Below, piece after piece: positions 10,845-22,995 of a stretch of 64,000 nt of DNA (its first letter is position 1; each line of letters begins with the position of its first letter). The notes under the pieces are model-generated. The model did no database searches and had not been told where the DNA came from. It saw only the letters and a program-made list of their open reading frames with translations. The stretch lies in assembly GCF_022539505.1 (NCBI RefSeq), contig NC_061510.1:277842330-277906329 (forward strand), given 5' to 3'. The translations under genes and the position numbers were made by a program. This DNA is from Lolium rigidum (Eukaryota > Streptophyta > Magnoliopsida > Poales > Poaceae).

Positions 10845-13435
10845 TCACTGGAAAAATTGATGAAAAGGAAATTTTTCTGGATTTGCCAATCTTACTGGAC
10901 AATTCCTTGCATCATGATCTATTTCACCACAAACACTACAAGTAGTTGGGTTAGGCTTCTTTAGCTGGAGTCCACTTTTCTTCCTTTTACTGCATGGTCT
11001 TCCTTTAGCTGCAGTAACAGGGGGGTCCTTTGCTTTCTTGTTTCTGTTTCTAGATTGAGAAACATCTTCATCCATTCTTCCCTCAAAGGGAGAAGAATCT
11101 GAAATATCTTCAGTTGCAACTGATTTGTTTTTCCTCCTCTTCAGTGCATCTGCATTAGCTTTCTTCAAAGCAGCTAGTTCCTTGCTCATTGCAATCATGT
11201 GCTTGTCTGCTATTTCCTTTGTTTTCTCAGAAACTGCCAATTCAACAGCGAGTTTTGAAAAGTCATTGCAAAGATTTCCATACCGCAGTAACCTCATGTC
11301 TTTTCTAGACATTTTCTCTGCTTTTTTCTCGTACCGGCTCGACAATGGATGGAACAATATCGGAGGGGGTAGGGACCACCTAGGTAGAATGTAGTGCTCA
11401 GTGTATCTCTCGCACTTCACCAATGTAAGACATTACTTTCATAATGTGGCAACAAAGAATTCCATCCTTGTAAAACTTGCAAAGACTGGCAGTTGTACAT
11501 GAGATTTTCAAGATCAACGTCAACCACATAGGTTCTTCTGCCATAACCATAGACAGTGCCTTGCACTGGGAAAACCTCAAACACACCACCACCACAGTCC
11601 CTAGCATTGTAGGATGTTATCTTCCGCAACTCCAGCTGGAAAATGTTGTAGATGGGTAGAGTGTAGGTCTGCAATATTTGATCCTCCATTGGAAAATCTC
11701 CCCACAACCTGACAACTTTGTCCATTCCCATGAAAGCATGCCCATCCTCAGCACAATCAATCTTCTCTTGTAATTTCATATACTGCTTGAAGAAATTCAG
11801 TAGGCTTTCACGTGGGCTTATGTACTGCTTCAAAACAGCATTAAACCCTTCACTGCGAGCTGTTGTTTGCAAGAATGGGAAAAAGCGCTTCATGAAATAA
11901 GCAGGAACAAAACATTTCCTTAGCCCATAGATGTCCTTGAAATGATCATTATCAACAACATCATGTTTTTGGATCATCTCAGCCCACCTAGTTTCAAATT
12001 CTTCTTCAGTAACACTATAGTCAATAACATCATTGAAATCTCTTCTCAAGTCTTCTCTTTTGGCTGCCATAGGACCAATTTTTTCTCGAACCTTCGCATG
12101 ATATGCCATCTCGCAGCTCCGGTGAATGGTGTCGTGGAAAACCATTTCAATTGCAGTCCTCATAGCTACATCCCGGTCAGTAATAATGTTCGGAGGGTGC
12201 AGACCATCCATTGCTACTAAGAATGTCCGAATAGCCACTCAAAGTTCGCAACCCTCTCATTCCTCAGGAAACCACAACCAAGTTGTATGGACTGACCATA
12301 TCTATTGATCCCAATGAATGGTGCGCAAGGCATGTTGTACTGATTAGTCATGAAGGTTGTGTCAAACGATATGCAATCATTGTACAGCTTGTACACATCT
12401 CTCGGCTGCACCATCAACCCAAAAGATGTTCTCAACCCTATTGTCATCGTCTAGCTTGTAGTCATAATAAAACCTAGGATCATCCTCTTTTAGCTTCTCA
12501 AAGTATTTCAACAACTCAGGGATGTCTTTGATTTTCCGTTCTTCACTATGTTGGGCTCTGTAATTGCTAATTGTTTTAGTACTGTAAGGTACATTCTGCT
12601 TGCTCCCATATAATTCCGCCATGATTTGCATAATCCTTCCCGAACTGAGATTTACATTACTTAGCAAATCAATGAACTTCTTCTCTTCTTTTGGAATTTT
12701 GTTGTGTGACCTCAAGAATTTTTTCGAGCAAATTTCTCAACAAATTCATGCGTATGCTCCTCGACAAACCGAGTAACTTCCCATCCGGCACCGGATCTTT
12801 TAATCCTCATTTTCGCCTTGCAATCCGCCAATTTTGTGATAGCTCGGTTTCTAATCTTGACAGAGTAGGTGGTAATGAATTGTTCCCCGTTTTGTTGCAA
12901 ACAAACAAGCATTTGTCTTTCTCTCCATCTCTTGTAGACTTCCTAGATGATTCAATCCTAACGGAGAAGCCAACATGATGCGCATACCTATTGTAATGTG
13001 ACAGAGCAGCTTCCCGTGTGTCAAATTTCATGCCAAGAAATGGTGTCTGGGGGAAAACCCTTCTGGTGTTGACTGAACTTCACCTTCCTCACCACTGTCC
13101 TCACTTGGCAAAGTCACACCTGTCTGGAAACCTGATCCGGCGTTAGTGCCTCTGTCCGAAGTGTCCTTCGGGTCGACTTGTGCATCGCTACTCTGACCAG
13201 CCGAATAAGGTCCAAATGGCCCAGTTTCATCAACATTTTCCCAATTAGGACCACCATGAGATGTTCCTGCAGCATTGCTATTATTACCAGTAACAAAACC
13301 TTGGTCAGGAGTGCCTTCCCAAACCGGAGGAGCATGAGATGATCCAGCTTCATTGTCATTGCTTCCAGGAACAAAATCTTGGTCAGCTGGCTCATTCAGA
13401 TCAATTCCGAACCAGAAATCGAAACCTCTCGGCAT
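10845..13435 (-). pseudogene. MULE transposase, FAR1-like (MURA), frameshifted
   Basis: Read leftward, the protein starts at MPRGFDFWFGIDLNEP (13435, just after an acceptor-like TTGCAG). An acidic N-terminus follows. Next is a FAR1-type DNA-binding domain (YNRYAHHVGFSVRIESS, then Cys residues and HTHEF). A MULE catalytic region comes after it, with FDTTFMTNQYNMPCAPFIGI and IITDRDVAMRTAI supplying two conserved Asp and FETRW the likely third acid. A SWIM zinc finger remnant (C-x-C and CCH near 11430-11480) precedes a C-terminal zinc knuckle, CSVCGEIDHDARNC (CX2CX4HX4C). At least four frame changes occur, near 12810, 12715, 12380, 12230 and 11480, so it is probably inactive. The FAR1/FHY3 light-signalling factors descend from this transposase group. 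Confidence 0.8.
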
Positions 13436-13450
13436 CTGCAACAGTTGCAC

Positions 13451-15093
13451 AGAGTTATAAGAAGAAAATTATACAGTTGAATAACTAAATGAACAAGATT
13501 TTCTTGTTTCACATCGCAATTTATCTGCTGTTTTTATGGATGTTGTTCAACATAATTTCACTGCATGTACTAACTAACTACATTTTTTTTTGCCTAGGGT
13601 ACTGAAGTGATTGGTTCAAGATCTTGAAAAGACAATTTTTTATGGCTGAAGATCATGAAAACATCCAGGTGCAGGTACTGAGAATAGTTAACACCAAAAA
13701 CAAGGATCAAGTAGGACCTGAACAATGCGTCTCAGATGTTATTACTGCTGTACCCGCAGCTTTTGTGCATTATATGTGGAACATGGTGATGTAAGTAGTA
13801 AGGCATGCATGCTACTACCTAGTATCTTAAGTAGTATCGTCCGGTATCATCCGAAAACTGTTGCAAATGCCATTACTTTTGGATCGAAATACATCCATCA
13901 GCGTTACTATCTAGATGATGTTCCTGTTTGATACATCTTCACCAAATTACTTTTTGAACCTAATGCATGAACTGAATCAATCGATGAGTTTTCTCCATAT
14001 GCATAACTCGCATTTCTTTTGTTGCTTCTAGATTTTCTCCATATGCAACATCATAACTGAAATATAACTGGATGTTTGTCATGTTTTAAGATTGGCATGA
14101 TGCTTTAAAGAGAAAAAATGATGTTACTTCTACTGTTTTTGATGTATCTACTGAATATTACCAATTCTTATGAACAACAACTAATACAGAAACTTCAGTG
14201 TCAATTACATTGCTATTTTTTTCATAGAAAAGATTTGCAGAAAAGTAATTTTCCTGAGATGTTTAGCATATGTAGTGAAGATGTCTTTTTAATACTCATT
14301 TTCCCCTGATACTTTCTTTTGACATATGCACAAAATCATGTGCATAACTGGATTATACTGCCTGAACCTGTTCGTAGATGTAAACAGTGCGAGTATATGT
14401 AATGCTTCAGTGCATGTAAGCAGGATGTAACAATTCCATTAGATGTAGCAAGTGTTTAGTACATGAAAGCAACATGGATCAGGAAAGGTAAGCAAAATTT
14501 CTCGGGGGTAGATGTTATTCCTTTCTCATGTAGAGGTTAGCTGGTACCTGATTTTCTTGCTGGCTGACGGGATGTTGGCGAAATCCCTAAAAGAGTAGCC
14601 AGATCAAGATTTGCTGGACAGAGTTCTGGTGACTTCTGCTGTGAAGTTTCTGGTTCAAATGCTTGAAACAGTCGCCAGATCGAGATCCCTGACGGGATGT
14701 TTGTTCTAATCCTGGAGGATGTTGATTTTACTCTTCAGATTTGGATCTGGGTGGTAGATGTAACTGGATCCGGTTTCATGGAGCAGGAGGAAGAAGAACG
14801 TACGGCAGAGAGGGGAAAGTTTCACGTTTTTGGTGCTGTGGTTGTTTTCGGGACGAGTTGGTCCCCCTTTTTTGACGATTGGCTGGTGCCAACCTGTGTT
14901 CACACGGGACAGCACGTGGTGGTCCACGTTTTTTCTTTTTCAGGAAGTCCTTACCGTCCAAAAAAGGAAAGTTTTGGTTGACCTGGCTGTAACTTAAAAC
15001 TAGGTTGACCTGAACGTAGTCGCGTCCTTTAGTTATAGATAACTCCGTCTTTAGAAAAAGTTGAGTCACTTATTTATAAACAGAAGGAAAGAG
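13451..15093. other. MULE right arm, promoter side of the transposase
   Basis: No protein was recognised. GGATGT motifs scattered between 13540 and 14760 echo the GGATGTT phrases of the left arm. The outermost about 200 bp contains CACGTGGTGGTCCACG-like sequence that weakly resembles the left arm's GGGGACCCACGTGCAG. This supports a common origin of the two arms but is not conclusive. Confidence 0.4.
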
Positions 15094-15095
15094 TA

Positions 15096-16856
15096 GTATT
15101 TTGCAATATCTATTTAGGTAGTTAAAATAGTAACATTAATATTAACTATGGACAATGCTACAAGACACGGTAGATCGAGAAGTCATTTATCCCTTGTACA
15201 ATGGGAGTCATCTTTAGATCTTTCAATATCTTTCTGATGAAACCAACGGCTATATTACTTCCCATAAAGAGTTGCCAATACTTAATAATATGCTGAATTA
15301 CAAGCATTTGTTGCGCCTCTATTCTTTGTGAAGAAAATGGCATATGCAGAAGTATGGGGAAGTTGCGGTAGTTTATTTCCCAATTTGGCTTTGTAATGGC
15401 ATTTTTTCAACTGGTGAATGTTGCATTGCTTAAATCCAACTAACCCGAACTAATGTGAAGACTAATATGGAGGGTCTGATACTTTCTCGCAGGGACGTCC
15501 ATCTGAACTCTGAAGCCGTCTAACAGCGAGCTGCGCTGTTGAACACTTCAACAGGTTCCATGACTCCAACTAAGCATACTGAATACTACTAGGTTCCAGG
15601 CCTGTGATTCTCGTGACAAAAAACAATCTAATAATTCTAGGATAATAAAAAAACTATGTTTTCATCTTTTTTACTATTAAACAACTAAGTCCACATCTGA
15701 AGAAACTGAACAAGAGATTCTGACCTAAGTGGTTCCACACCTGCTCATATTCAACGTTGGGCGGCTCATAAGTCACAGCCTAATTATGCTGATGTGCACA
15801 TTGTAATATGGTCTCTTTTCTTTGTGGAAGCACGTTCACCATTTAGTTGGTGGCAAACTCCTAAACGAAACTCAGTTCATCTGGATCTAGGATATTTCTT
15901 ATGGTGCTATGGCTAGCCGATACTTCTGGAATATGCTGCAACCGGCAACCCCATAAGAGGTGTTCAAATCGTACTTGTCTAACCAGGAATAGGTCTGAGC
16001 AAACTGACAAATTACCCTGCCAAGATCTAAACTTGCACGAATCTAGCTGCAGAATTCAGAGATGCACATGCAAGTTACAGTTAGAAAGAAGGTGAGACAC
16101 ACAGGTGTCTGAATGGATGTGGGACGGACCATCCATGTGGGTAAATCTTCCCAAAGAAGAACAGCAGCCCAAGTTGCATTTCTGCAGATCTCAGGTCGGA
16201 TCACAAGTGATGTCCGCTGCTTTCACACTTGAAATAAAACAATCGCGTGATGATTAGAAACAGCGTGATAAGCGCGTTATTTTGTTTACACCTCGCGGTT
16301 GATCTGGTCAGATGATTTTGTCCGCTGCCCTTCTAACCAAGCAAGATAGCTGGCACACGGCAGGATGTCCGAAGAAGAAACACGAAAGAAAACAAGGCAC
16401 AGCTCAGGATGATGATACAATCAATTATTATTATTTCCAATGAATTGAGAATACAGTATACGATTGGAGTAGTGTACATGAATGGTGAATGGCTACAACC
16501 GATGATCAAGGGTTCGTATGTGAATGCAGCATCGTCAGAAATGGCTGGTGACATCTTCGTTCTCTCGAGTCCAGTGTTCTTTCCTGCCATCATGACGCAA
16601 TTCTGAATCAGCAGCGTTGAGATCTAATAGTATATGATGCGTGTACACCTTGTGCTTGTGTCGTGAAGACGCAATGTAATTTCCAGGCAATTCGGCGGCT
16701 GCCGTGCTCCATATCGTGTACATTGGTCATCAGAATTCAATTTGGGTTTCCACTCGGGAGCATGGTATTCGCAATATCAGATGTCCGTGGATCAAGAATG
16801 ATCAAGAATGAGTTGGCTTCTTCTTCCTGCGTTTGCAAGATTGGCGATGGTATTGA
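15096..16856. other. Intergenic and likely 3' UTR of the DUF1685 gene
   Basis: No coding sequence recognised. The part nearest 16857 (roughly 16400-16856) would be transcribed as the 3' UTR of the minus-strand DUF1685 gene. The rest is anonymous AT-rich sequence. Confidence 0.4.
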
Positions 16857-17748
16857 TTAGCTGCAGAGCTTGACGGTGCACGCCACCGCCTGCGCCCAGT
16901 ACTTGAGCCTCGCCTTCACCTCATCTGGGCTGTCCCCTGCAATTGCAAGAACGGGTTACGTGAGTTCAAATGTTGTTCAACAGCAATCCAATACTTGTTC
17001 CGATGCAGTAACTGATCATACTATAAAATTCAGATGAATGAAGAAATGATGTTGAGCGGACATAGTTTTTACACATGGGCCGGAAAGCAAGATTCAAGAC
17101 CATCTAGTTAGCAGGAAGCAACAAGAAGGGACAGAGGCCGAGCAGTTTGAGCTTACCAGGGCAGGAAATCTTCCAGTTGGGGATGGACTGCACCGGCGAA
17201 GCCGGCACGGCCGCCGGCGGCTCCACAGCCACCTGGTCGGCCTTGGACGGGGACTGGTGCTCGTCAAGGAACCGCTGGCTCATCGAGTAACACAGCTCCA
17301 ACGCGGGGAGCGTGCCGCAGAGCTCGGGGATCTCGTTGTAGCTGAAGCCGAACCCCAGATCCACGCACCCCTTGAGCTCCTCCAGGTCGTCGTCGGTCAG
17401 GCTCCTGGCCCGCCCCACGCCGAGATCTCCGGCGCCTGCCGCGGCGCCGTCCGGGGACGCGTCCTCCCCGGCGAGCACCACCGGCCGCGCCGCCCTCCGC
17501 GGCCACGCCGCCTCCCACTGCGCGCCGCACCACGCCCCCTCCGCGTCCGCCGGGGCCTCGGCCTCCGAGTCCTCCCCCTCCGGGCCGTTCTTGCTCCGGC
17601 GGCTGCGTCGGCGGAGGTTGCGGCTGCGTCGGCGGCGTGGGGGCGGCGGCGTCTGCGGCTGCAGCAGGGAGGAGGAGGGGGATACCGAGGAGGCCGCCGT
17701 CGTGGTGGTCGATGCGGAGTCGTCGCGGTCGGAGTCGGAGCTCCACAT
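16857..17748 (-). CDS. DUF1685 domain protein, two exons, 223 aa
   Basis: Exon 1 is 17748-17157 and exon 2 is 16936-16857, joined across a GTAAGC donor and a TTGCAG acceptor with the frame kept, giving 223 residues. The N-terminus (residues 1-60) is Ser-rich then strongly basic (PPPPRRRRSRNLRRRSRRSK), possibly a nuclear signal. The DUF1685 block starts near residue 117 with LTDDDLEELKGCVDLGFGFS and continues YNEIPELCGTLPALELCYSM. The last exon supplies DSPDEVKARLKYWAQAVACT VKLCS, the family's usual C-terminus. This plant-specific family has no established biochemical role. The gene looks intact, is unusually GC-rich in exon 1 as grass 5' exons often are, and has no operon-like neighbours. Confidence 0.9.
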
Positions 17749-17869
17749 CTTCGCCGGTCGCCGGGCTCCTTGCTCTCTCGCGCGCGCGATAGCTGCCTGC
17801 GCGTCTCGCTTTGTTTGTTTCTCTGTGTTGCTTTGCTGGATGGTTCTGGGTGGGAGCTGGAGGGTGGGC

Positions 17870-17878
17870 CTATAAATA
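17870..17878 (-). promoter_or_regulatory. Possible TATA box of the DUF1685 gene
   Basis: On the minus strand the site reads TATTTATAG, 122 bp upstream of the start codon, which would give a 5' UTR of about 90 bp. On the plus strand the same site reads CTATAAATA, a better TATA consensus, so the orientation is uncertain. Confidence 0.35.
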
Positions 17879-17899
17879 CAGCTGCGTTAGTACGAGAGG

Positions 17900-19060
17900 T
17901 ATGGGGTGGTTGCCATGTGGGACCCACCTGTATGGCTGTATCGTGGTATGAATCGTGGCTGCTTCTGCCATGGGGGATGCACATGTGGCCCTGATGTGTC
18001 CGGTCTAGTCACTCCCCATATACATGATGTAAACATCTCTTTTATTTGCAGCTAAATCCAAGGTTTCAAAAAAAAAAATACCGCTGGTGAAGCGCATCCA
18101 CCATCGGCTCGTTTAAATTTCGAGGAAATACAGTAGAGAAAAAGGTAGAAATGGGGGGTAAAATGACCCGCGTTGCTCTCTTCCCGAGGCTTTACGAAAT
18201 CCAATACACCATCTCGCCCGCCACCGCTTTCCCGCCTCCTACCCTCGCCATCTCCACTAACCTCCACAAGGCAACGTCTGCGTGGAGCTTCTGACAGGTG
18301 GTAGGGCATTTGGTAGCTAGGGAACACGCGATAGGCGGCGCAACAACATGAGATGTCGTCTTAGTGGGGATGTTGTGCCAGTAAATCCCACAGAGTTATT
18401 CGAACAAGAGAGGTGGGCTCGCTTGCTAAAATGTTGGGCTGGTCATTTCGCCAATGTAGTAGCAAAAGTGGCTACTTCAAATTTTGTATGGCTTGTGGCT
18501 TCCATCATGCATGAAGAATTTGACTCCATGGTTTCGAATTTAAAGTTTGAGAATTTTTTGGCCATTGTTCAAATTTTCGTGGGTTTCGGTTTTCATTTTA
18601 GCCAAAATGCTGATATTTTATCTTTAAGTTCATTTAAGTATTTAAAAAATTAAAATATTTCAAATTACTCATGAGTTTATGTACTGAAATGTCTGAAACA
18701 TTTTGACCGAAAGGTAATTATGTGTCTTGTCTTGGTCTCCAAGTTCTAGTCCGTTTAAACTTTGAATTCCACGTCATCTCCTTTCTTACCCGTGTATTTC
18801 CCATCCAATCCTACAAATGAAACAATCACCATACAAAAATCGCTAAGGATTCAAATTTTCTAAAATTTCTATGCAAATCTTTGAAAGAAAAAGGCCCTTA
18901 ATTTTCGATCGGCGCTCTTGGTATATGCCGCATACGATTCGAACTCGTGCAAACGCATTACACATGTACATATGAATTAAATACAGCACAACATAGCCAT
19001 TATACGAATTGATTCTTTGCTCTAATCACCAGACCACCAGCAAGGTATCCGTCTCAACCG
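17900..19060. other. Intergenic, nothing recognised
   Basis: Noncoding sequence upstream of the DUF1685 gene. Short ORFs occur on both strands without family resemblance. Confidence 0.4.
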
Positions 19061-19260
19061 CATTGCAATGCGTTTGGTTCAAGCATCAAACGTGAAAAAA
19101 AAAGTTCTAGAAGATGAATTATAAACAACGTACTTGACAGGTTAGCTAGGTCTGAAAGCAAGAACAGTTCCAAGTTTATTGTTTAGAGGAAGACGACGTG
19201 CAAGGTTAGCACCGCTGGCCAAATCAGTGGCTTCAAGTAATCAATTACCATATGCTCCAA
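19061..19260 (+). repeat. Direct duplication, copy 1
   Basis: This segment is repeated in the same orientation at 19499-19705. Shared phrases include TGCAATGCGTTT, TACTTGACAGGTTAGC, GTCTGAAAGCAAGAACA, AGAGGAAGACGAC and GGCTTCAAGTAATCAATT. The copies differ by scattered substitutions and small indels, so the duplication is not recent. The intervening 240 bp includes two near-identical inverted phrases (TTTGTACCAAATGGCC and TTTGTACCAAAGAGGCC), suggesting a MITE-like insertion. Confidence 0.75.
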
Positions 19261-19498
19261 ATCAGTGCCTTCAAGGAATGCAATTCATATGAATTTTGGA
19301 GGATTCGTCCATTTGTACCAAATGGCCTCTATATTAAAAGAAAAATCTATGGATTGAAACCCTACAAAATTTCTGTAACAATCGTGTTTGTACCAAAGAG
19401 GCCCTAACTGAATTTTGGTATGGCTTGTGGCTTTCATGACGCTTGCGGAAGTTGATTCGCATGGGACGCAATGCGTTTTGTTCAACTGCATTTGCAAA

Positions 19499-19705
19499 TG
19501 CAATGCGTTTTGTTCAAGCATCCAGCGTCCGCGGAGAGTTTAGAAGATTGATTTTAAAAACAACCTACTTGACAGGTTAGCCATGTCTGAAAGCAAGAAC
19601 ACTTCCAAATTAAAGCTCTATATTTTTAGAGGAAGACGACCTGCAGGGTTAGCATCGCTGGCCAAATCAATGGCTTCAAGTAATCAATTGGAATAATATG
19701 CTCCA
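19499..19705 (+). repeat. Direct duplication, copy 2
   Basis: Second copy of the 19061-19260 segment, offset by about 438 bp, with the same order of matching phrases. Confidence 0.75.
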
Positions 19706-19749
19706 ATCAGCCATGACCTCGTGCCTCGCATGGGGCGCTGTTTAGTTGG

Positions 19750-22325
19750 CGGCAACGCTGGCTAGATTTTCCTCCTTTTGTGCTGGGTTCCGGCCACTGA
19801 CAGGCACATCTTGCATTAAACAAGTCGAGCATCATTCATACAGGGCCAGTAACACAGTAGTATGTTCTCACCCAAACAAGAAAATAAAACTAATCATCAT
19901 CATCTGGTCTTGTGAGTTGCCTCGAGCCTCTCCAATAGCTTGTGCTCCCCGTCATGTCGGCAAGATTGGCTCAATGTGCACTGTAAAGTTAATGGAGCAG
20001 AGAGAGGCTGCGAGTAGCTCGAAACAGGACAGCATGAATCCAACTCAGGTGCTTGGACAAACCTCCTTTTTGAAAAGCTTCTTGCTCATTAGTTTACTGG
20101 TCCGACTTTCTTGGGCACTGCGTCTGGTTTAGCTAGTGGTGAGGCTGGTGTTTAATTAACTCAATCATGTTTGTCTTAGTAAGCAGCAGCTAGCGTAGTA
20201 CATCAGATCCGAACTTCAGAATTTTTGAAGCTGGTCATCAGTTTGCAGGTAAACCAATTCTACTCATTTCCTTTCAGACATCTTAATTTGCTACAGATCA
20301 ATTGTGGTAATCTGCCGGTTGGCACTCTTATGTTCATGTGGTGGCAAATGAGAACAGCTTTATAGCGTGTTTTTGCTGAATGGCAACAAATTAAATGCGT
20401 TGTCTTGCCTCATTTTGTAGATATCTTTATGATGTATGGCAGATTGGCAGCTAATTCATAGGGTTTGATCAGAATTCAGGCATTAACATGGGCATCACAT
20501 GGATTTGAATTGATCCAGAAGGAACATTCGGGTGAACCTTTCGCTTCAAGTTACTCGATCGAGAACATCTTTCTGTTTGCAAGTTGCAACTAGCTAGCTA
20601 ACCTAATGTCAATATATTAATGGAACCATGGGCATATCGGACAAGCTGTAAGGTGAGTATAATAGGTTGGCGACCGTTGGGCCTACCGTGACTTAATAAT
20701 TGAGGCCATACAAGTGTCCCATAATGGTAGGTCTACTTGCTAATTAGACTATATAGAAGTTCCGGATTTGCGTGAGTTAGGTCACTAGTTATTTTCTTGA
20801 GAGCGCTGCGAATATCTATCTACATTTTGACCGGAAGAACATGCCTGCATTTGAGGGGATGCAACGTATCTATATATCTTGCATGATATCTTGCCCGGCC
20901 TGTTCTCTTGTGGACATGCATTGCATCTTCTAGTTGCATCGTTCTTTTCTGTTATCATTTTGAGCTTACATACATGCAAGATTTTATAAACATTGTTTTG
21001 CTTTATAAATATCTTTTCGTCGGATCTTTGTTCACACTCCACTTGTTTTGCTTTATAAACATTACTATCAATCGGATTTGCTTTCCGCCTCCATGTTACT
21101 GGAGGCGGTTTTGAAACCGGCTAGGAAAGAATCAGTTGTAACATTATATAGCTGGAGTCTCGTTGAGTGCAGCATTTTGGAGCCCGAGCTCCAGTGATCT
21201 TCATATTTTAATTTTAATAAATAAAATCAAAATAGTATTTAAAGTTCTAATTTTCCTTTTTGTGTACTCATTTAAAAAAAAATGCACAAATATGTATCAT
21301 GGTAATATGTATGTGTGTGATTTATTTTGATTTTTTCTGGAACTTTTAAATGCCATTTTAGAGATTCTTATAAAAATGAGGTCCACCCAAAGAACCCATA
21401 CTTGCTTACTCTTGACGTTTCACATCGAGCTAATATCTTCTTTCTTTGTCAGTGGATGCACGTCTGTTTACGGATGGGGAGCGTAGAAACACAAACTGTG
21501 TTTTCGTTCTAGTCTCTATCCTGTCAGTAATGTGAAGATATTTTCAAGAGCTATGATGGTTACTTGGCTAGCTCCGATGAATGTTCGCAAATAAGGATAC
21601 CATTGACTCTAGCCGCCATCGACTATGACCCTTCTAAATACTAAATCGTCAGACAAGGCAGTTACTATCATATATATACTCTGGACTGAATATTCCAAAT
21701 CTGATGCTAGCAACTGTGGGCCACCTGGTGAGTTAGCTGCGCCAATGAATTCATGTTGCAGCAAGCGCAGTAAAATCTCCTGAGTTTCCCTGACAGGACA
21801 TATCAAGAATATCCAAAATCTAATCATGATACGGCAAGAGTCTCTCGCATTAGGATTGGAAGATTTTAAAAAATGCAAGAGGAATTGGATTTCGATGAAA
21901 GGACGGGGTGGAAATATCTAGGAACTTAACTGATGAAGCCGTCTCCTTCACTGCAGGTATCTGGAACTAGTAATGGGATGGATAGATACGGGCTGGTAAT
22001 AAAAATAGAGCTGTCAGAAGCTTCCTATGTTCTTGTTCTAGAGGACCGGCCAAGCCAGCTTCCAATGCCATATTTTTCTGATTTGATATGTATTCCACGT
22101 ACGAACTTAACTAAATGGTATGATCGACACTGAATGGTACTAAAGAGAAGCTTTCACAAGTTCAGATCGTCTTCCTCGATTGGACCGGCGAACCCAATTT
22201 CTAATGCCATATTTTCTTCATTTGATATGGTGAATTAAGTGTGTGGAGAGTAGAGAGCACTTGCATGCGTGGGACCGGAGGTAGCCATATTTGCTTCACC
22301 ATGGGAGAGAGCAATTGCACGGTAT
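19750..22325. other. Intergenic, anonymous repeats
   Basis: AT-rich DNA without a recognised gene. A 128-codon plus-strand ORF (19746-20132) has no family hallmark. The phrase ATTTTGGAGCCCGAGCTCCA near 21173 resembles one end of a MITE like the one at 22326. Confidence 0.4.
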
Positions 22326-22690
22326 TTTGGCTCACGGGAGCGTATGCTCCATTTATTTTAAAATGTATTTAAATATATTTTAAAATGTTAAAAATTGAAA
22401 TAAACATTTTGCATGTATATCTTCACATGCTACACACCTATAAAGTGGTTTCATGAAAAAATGACTTGTGATGTCATGTGTGTAAAAAGGCAAAATTTAT
22501 TGCTAGAATTAGAGCTTTTCAGAAGATAAATTTTCTTTTTTTATATAGATCACAAAAACTTACGGTTTTTCGCAAAACTTGGCTAACGCACATATATTAT
22601 GGATATGTACAGGTAGGAAAAAAACAAAAAAATTCAACACTTCAAAATATATTTCTTTGGTAGTGGAAGTATATGCACCCGGGAGCCGAA
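22326..22690. mobile_element. MITE-like element with 26-bp inverted ends
   Basis: The left end TTTGGCTCACGGGAGCGTAT is matched by the right end, read on the minus strand, TTCGGCTCCCGGGTGCATAT. The interior is AT-rich and noncoding, about 365 bp in total. A target-site duplication could not be assigned, so the superfamily is open. Confidence 0.6.
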
Positions 22691-22745
22691 TTAAATTTCC
22701 GCAGAAGAAAACCATATGAAGATGATCATTTGAGGATTGTGATAC

Positions 22746-22850
22746 TCCCCCTCCGGCCTCCGGCTCTATATACTTGTCGTATATTCAATGAATCTAGACA
22801 TATTTTTAGTCTATATGTCATCTAAATTTGCGATAAGTATTTAGAACCGA
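22746..22850. mobile_element. Partial Stowaway MITE
   Basis: Begins with CTCCCCCTCCGG after a TA. The inner arms TACTTGTCGTATATTCAATG and GATAAGTATTTAGAACCG are inverted partners, but the right terminus is eroded. Confidence 0.5.
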
Positions 22851-22881
22851 ACAAACTACATATGATACGCTGCAACATATA

Positions 22882-22995
22882 CTCCATCCATTCTCTTTTC
22901 TAAAACGTTTTAGCTTTTTGTAGGTTCATTCATTTTGGTTTGTATCTAGTCCACTTTCAAATATCTAAACCGTCTTGTACTAGTGACAGAGTGAG
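22882..22995. mobile_element. Stowaway MITE, TA target site
   Basis: A 114-bp element flanked by TA (22880-22881, 22996-22997). The left end is CTCCATCCATTCTCTTTTCT. The right end on the minus strand is CTCACTCTGTCACTAGTACA. The inner arms share AAAACGTTTTAG and AAGACGGTTTAG. Confidence 0.65.

Larger units (their letters stand above)
3479..15093. mobile_element. Large Mutator-like element with Ulp1 and FAR1 units
   Basis: Two convergent gene remnants, a Ulp1-type protease unit (+, 5222-10506) and a FAR1/MULE transposase (-, 13435-10845), lie between inverted ends. The left end reads CTCCCATTGTTCTAAAACAA then GTGATTCAACTTTTTCT. The right end, read on the minus strand from 15093, carries AAGTGACTCAACTTTTTCTA at the same distance. 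Weaker similarity continues for about 60 bp. Both ends are flanked by TA (3477-3478 and 15094-15095). FAR1 plus Ulp1 gene pairs are known from plant MULEs. A TA duplication and these end sequences are, however, more typical of mariner/Stowaway, so the exact borders are uncertain. No 9-bp duplication was found. Confidence 0.55.

Noticed and set aside
17257..17994. 245-codon plus-strand ORF opposite the DUF1685 gene
   Set aside because: It is an antisense frame of a GC-rich exon with no recognisable domain. The minus-strand gene has the family motifs and correct splicing.
18890..18960. tRNA-like T-loop word (GTTCGAATC on the minus strand)
   Set aside because: No acceptor, D-arm or anticodon stem can be drawn around it. 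GAGTTCGAATC is a near-palindrome.
19746..20132. 128-codon ORF
   Set aside because: No domain, no grass-like 5' GC bias and no promoter or splice context. Probably chance.
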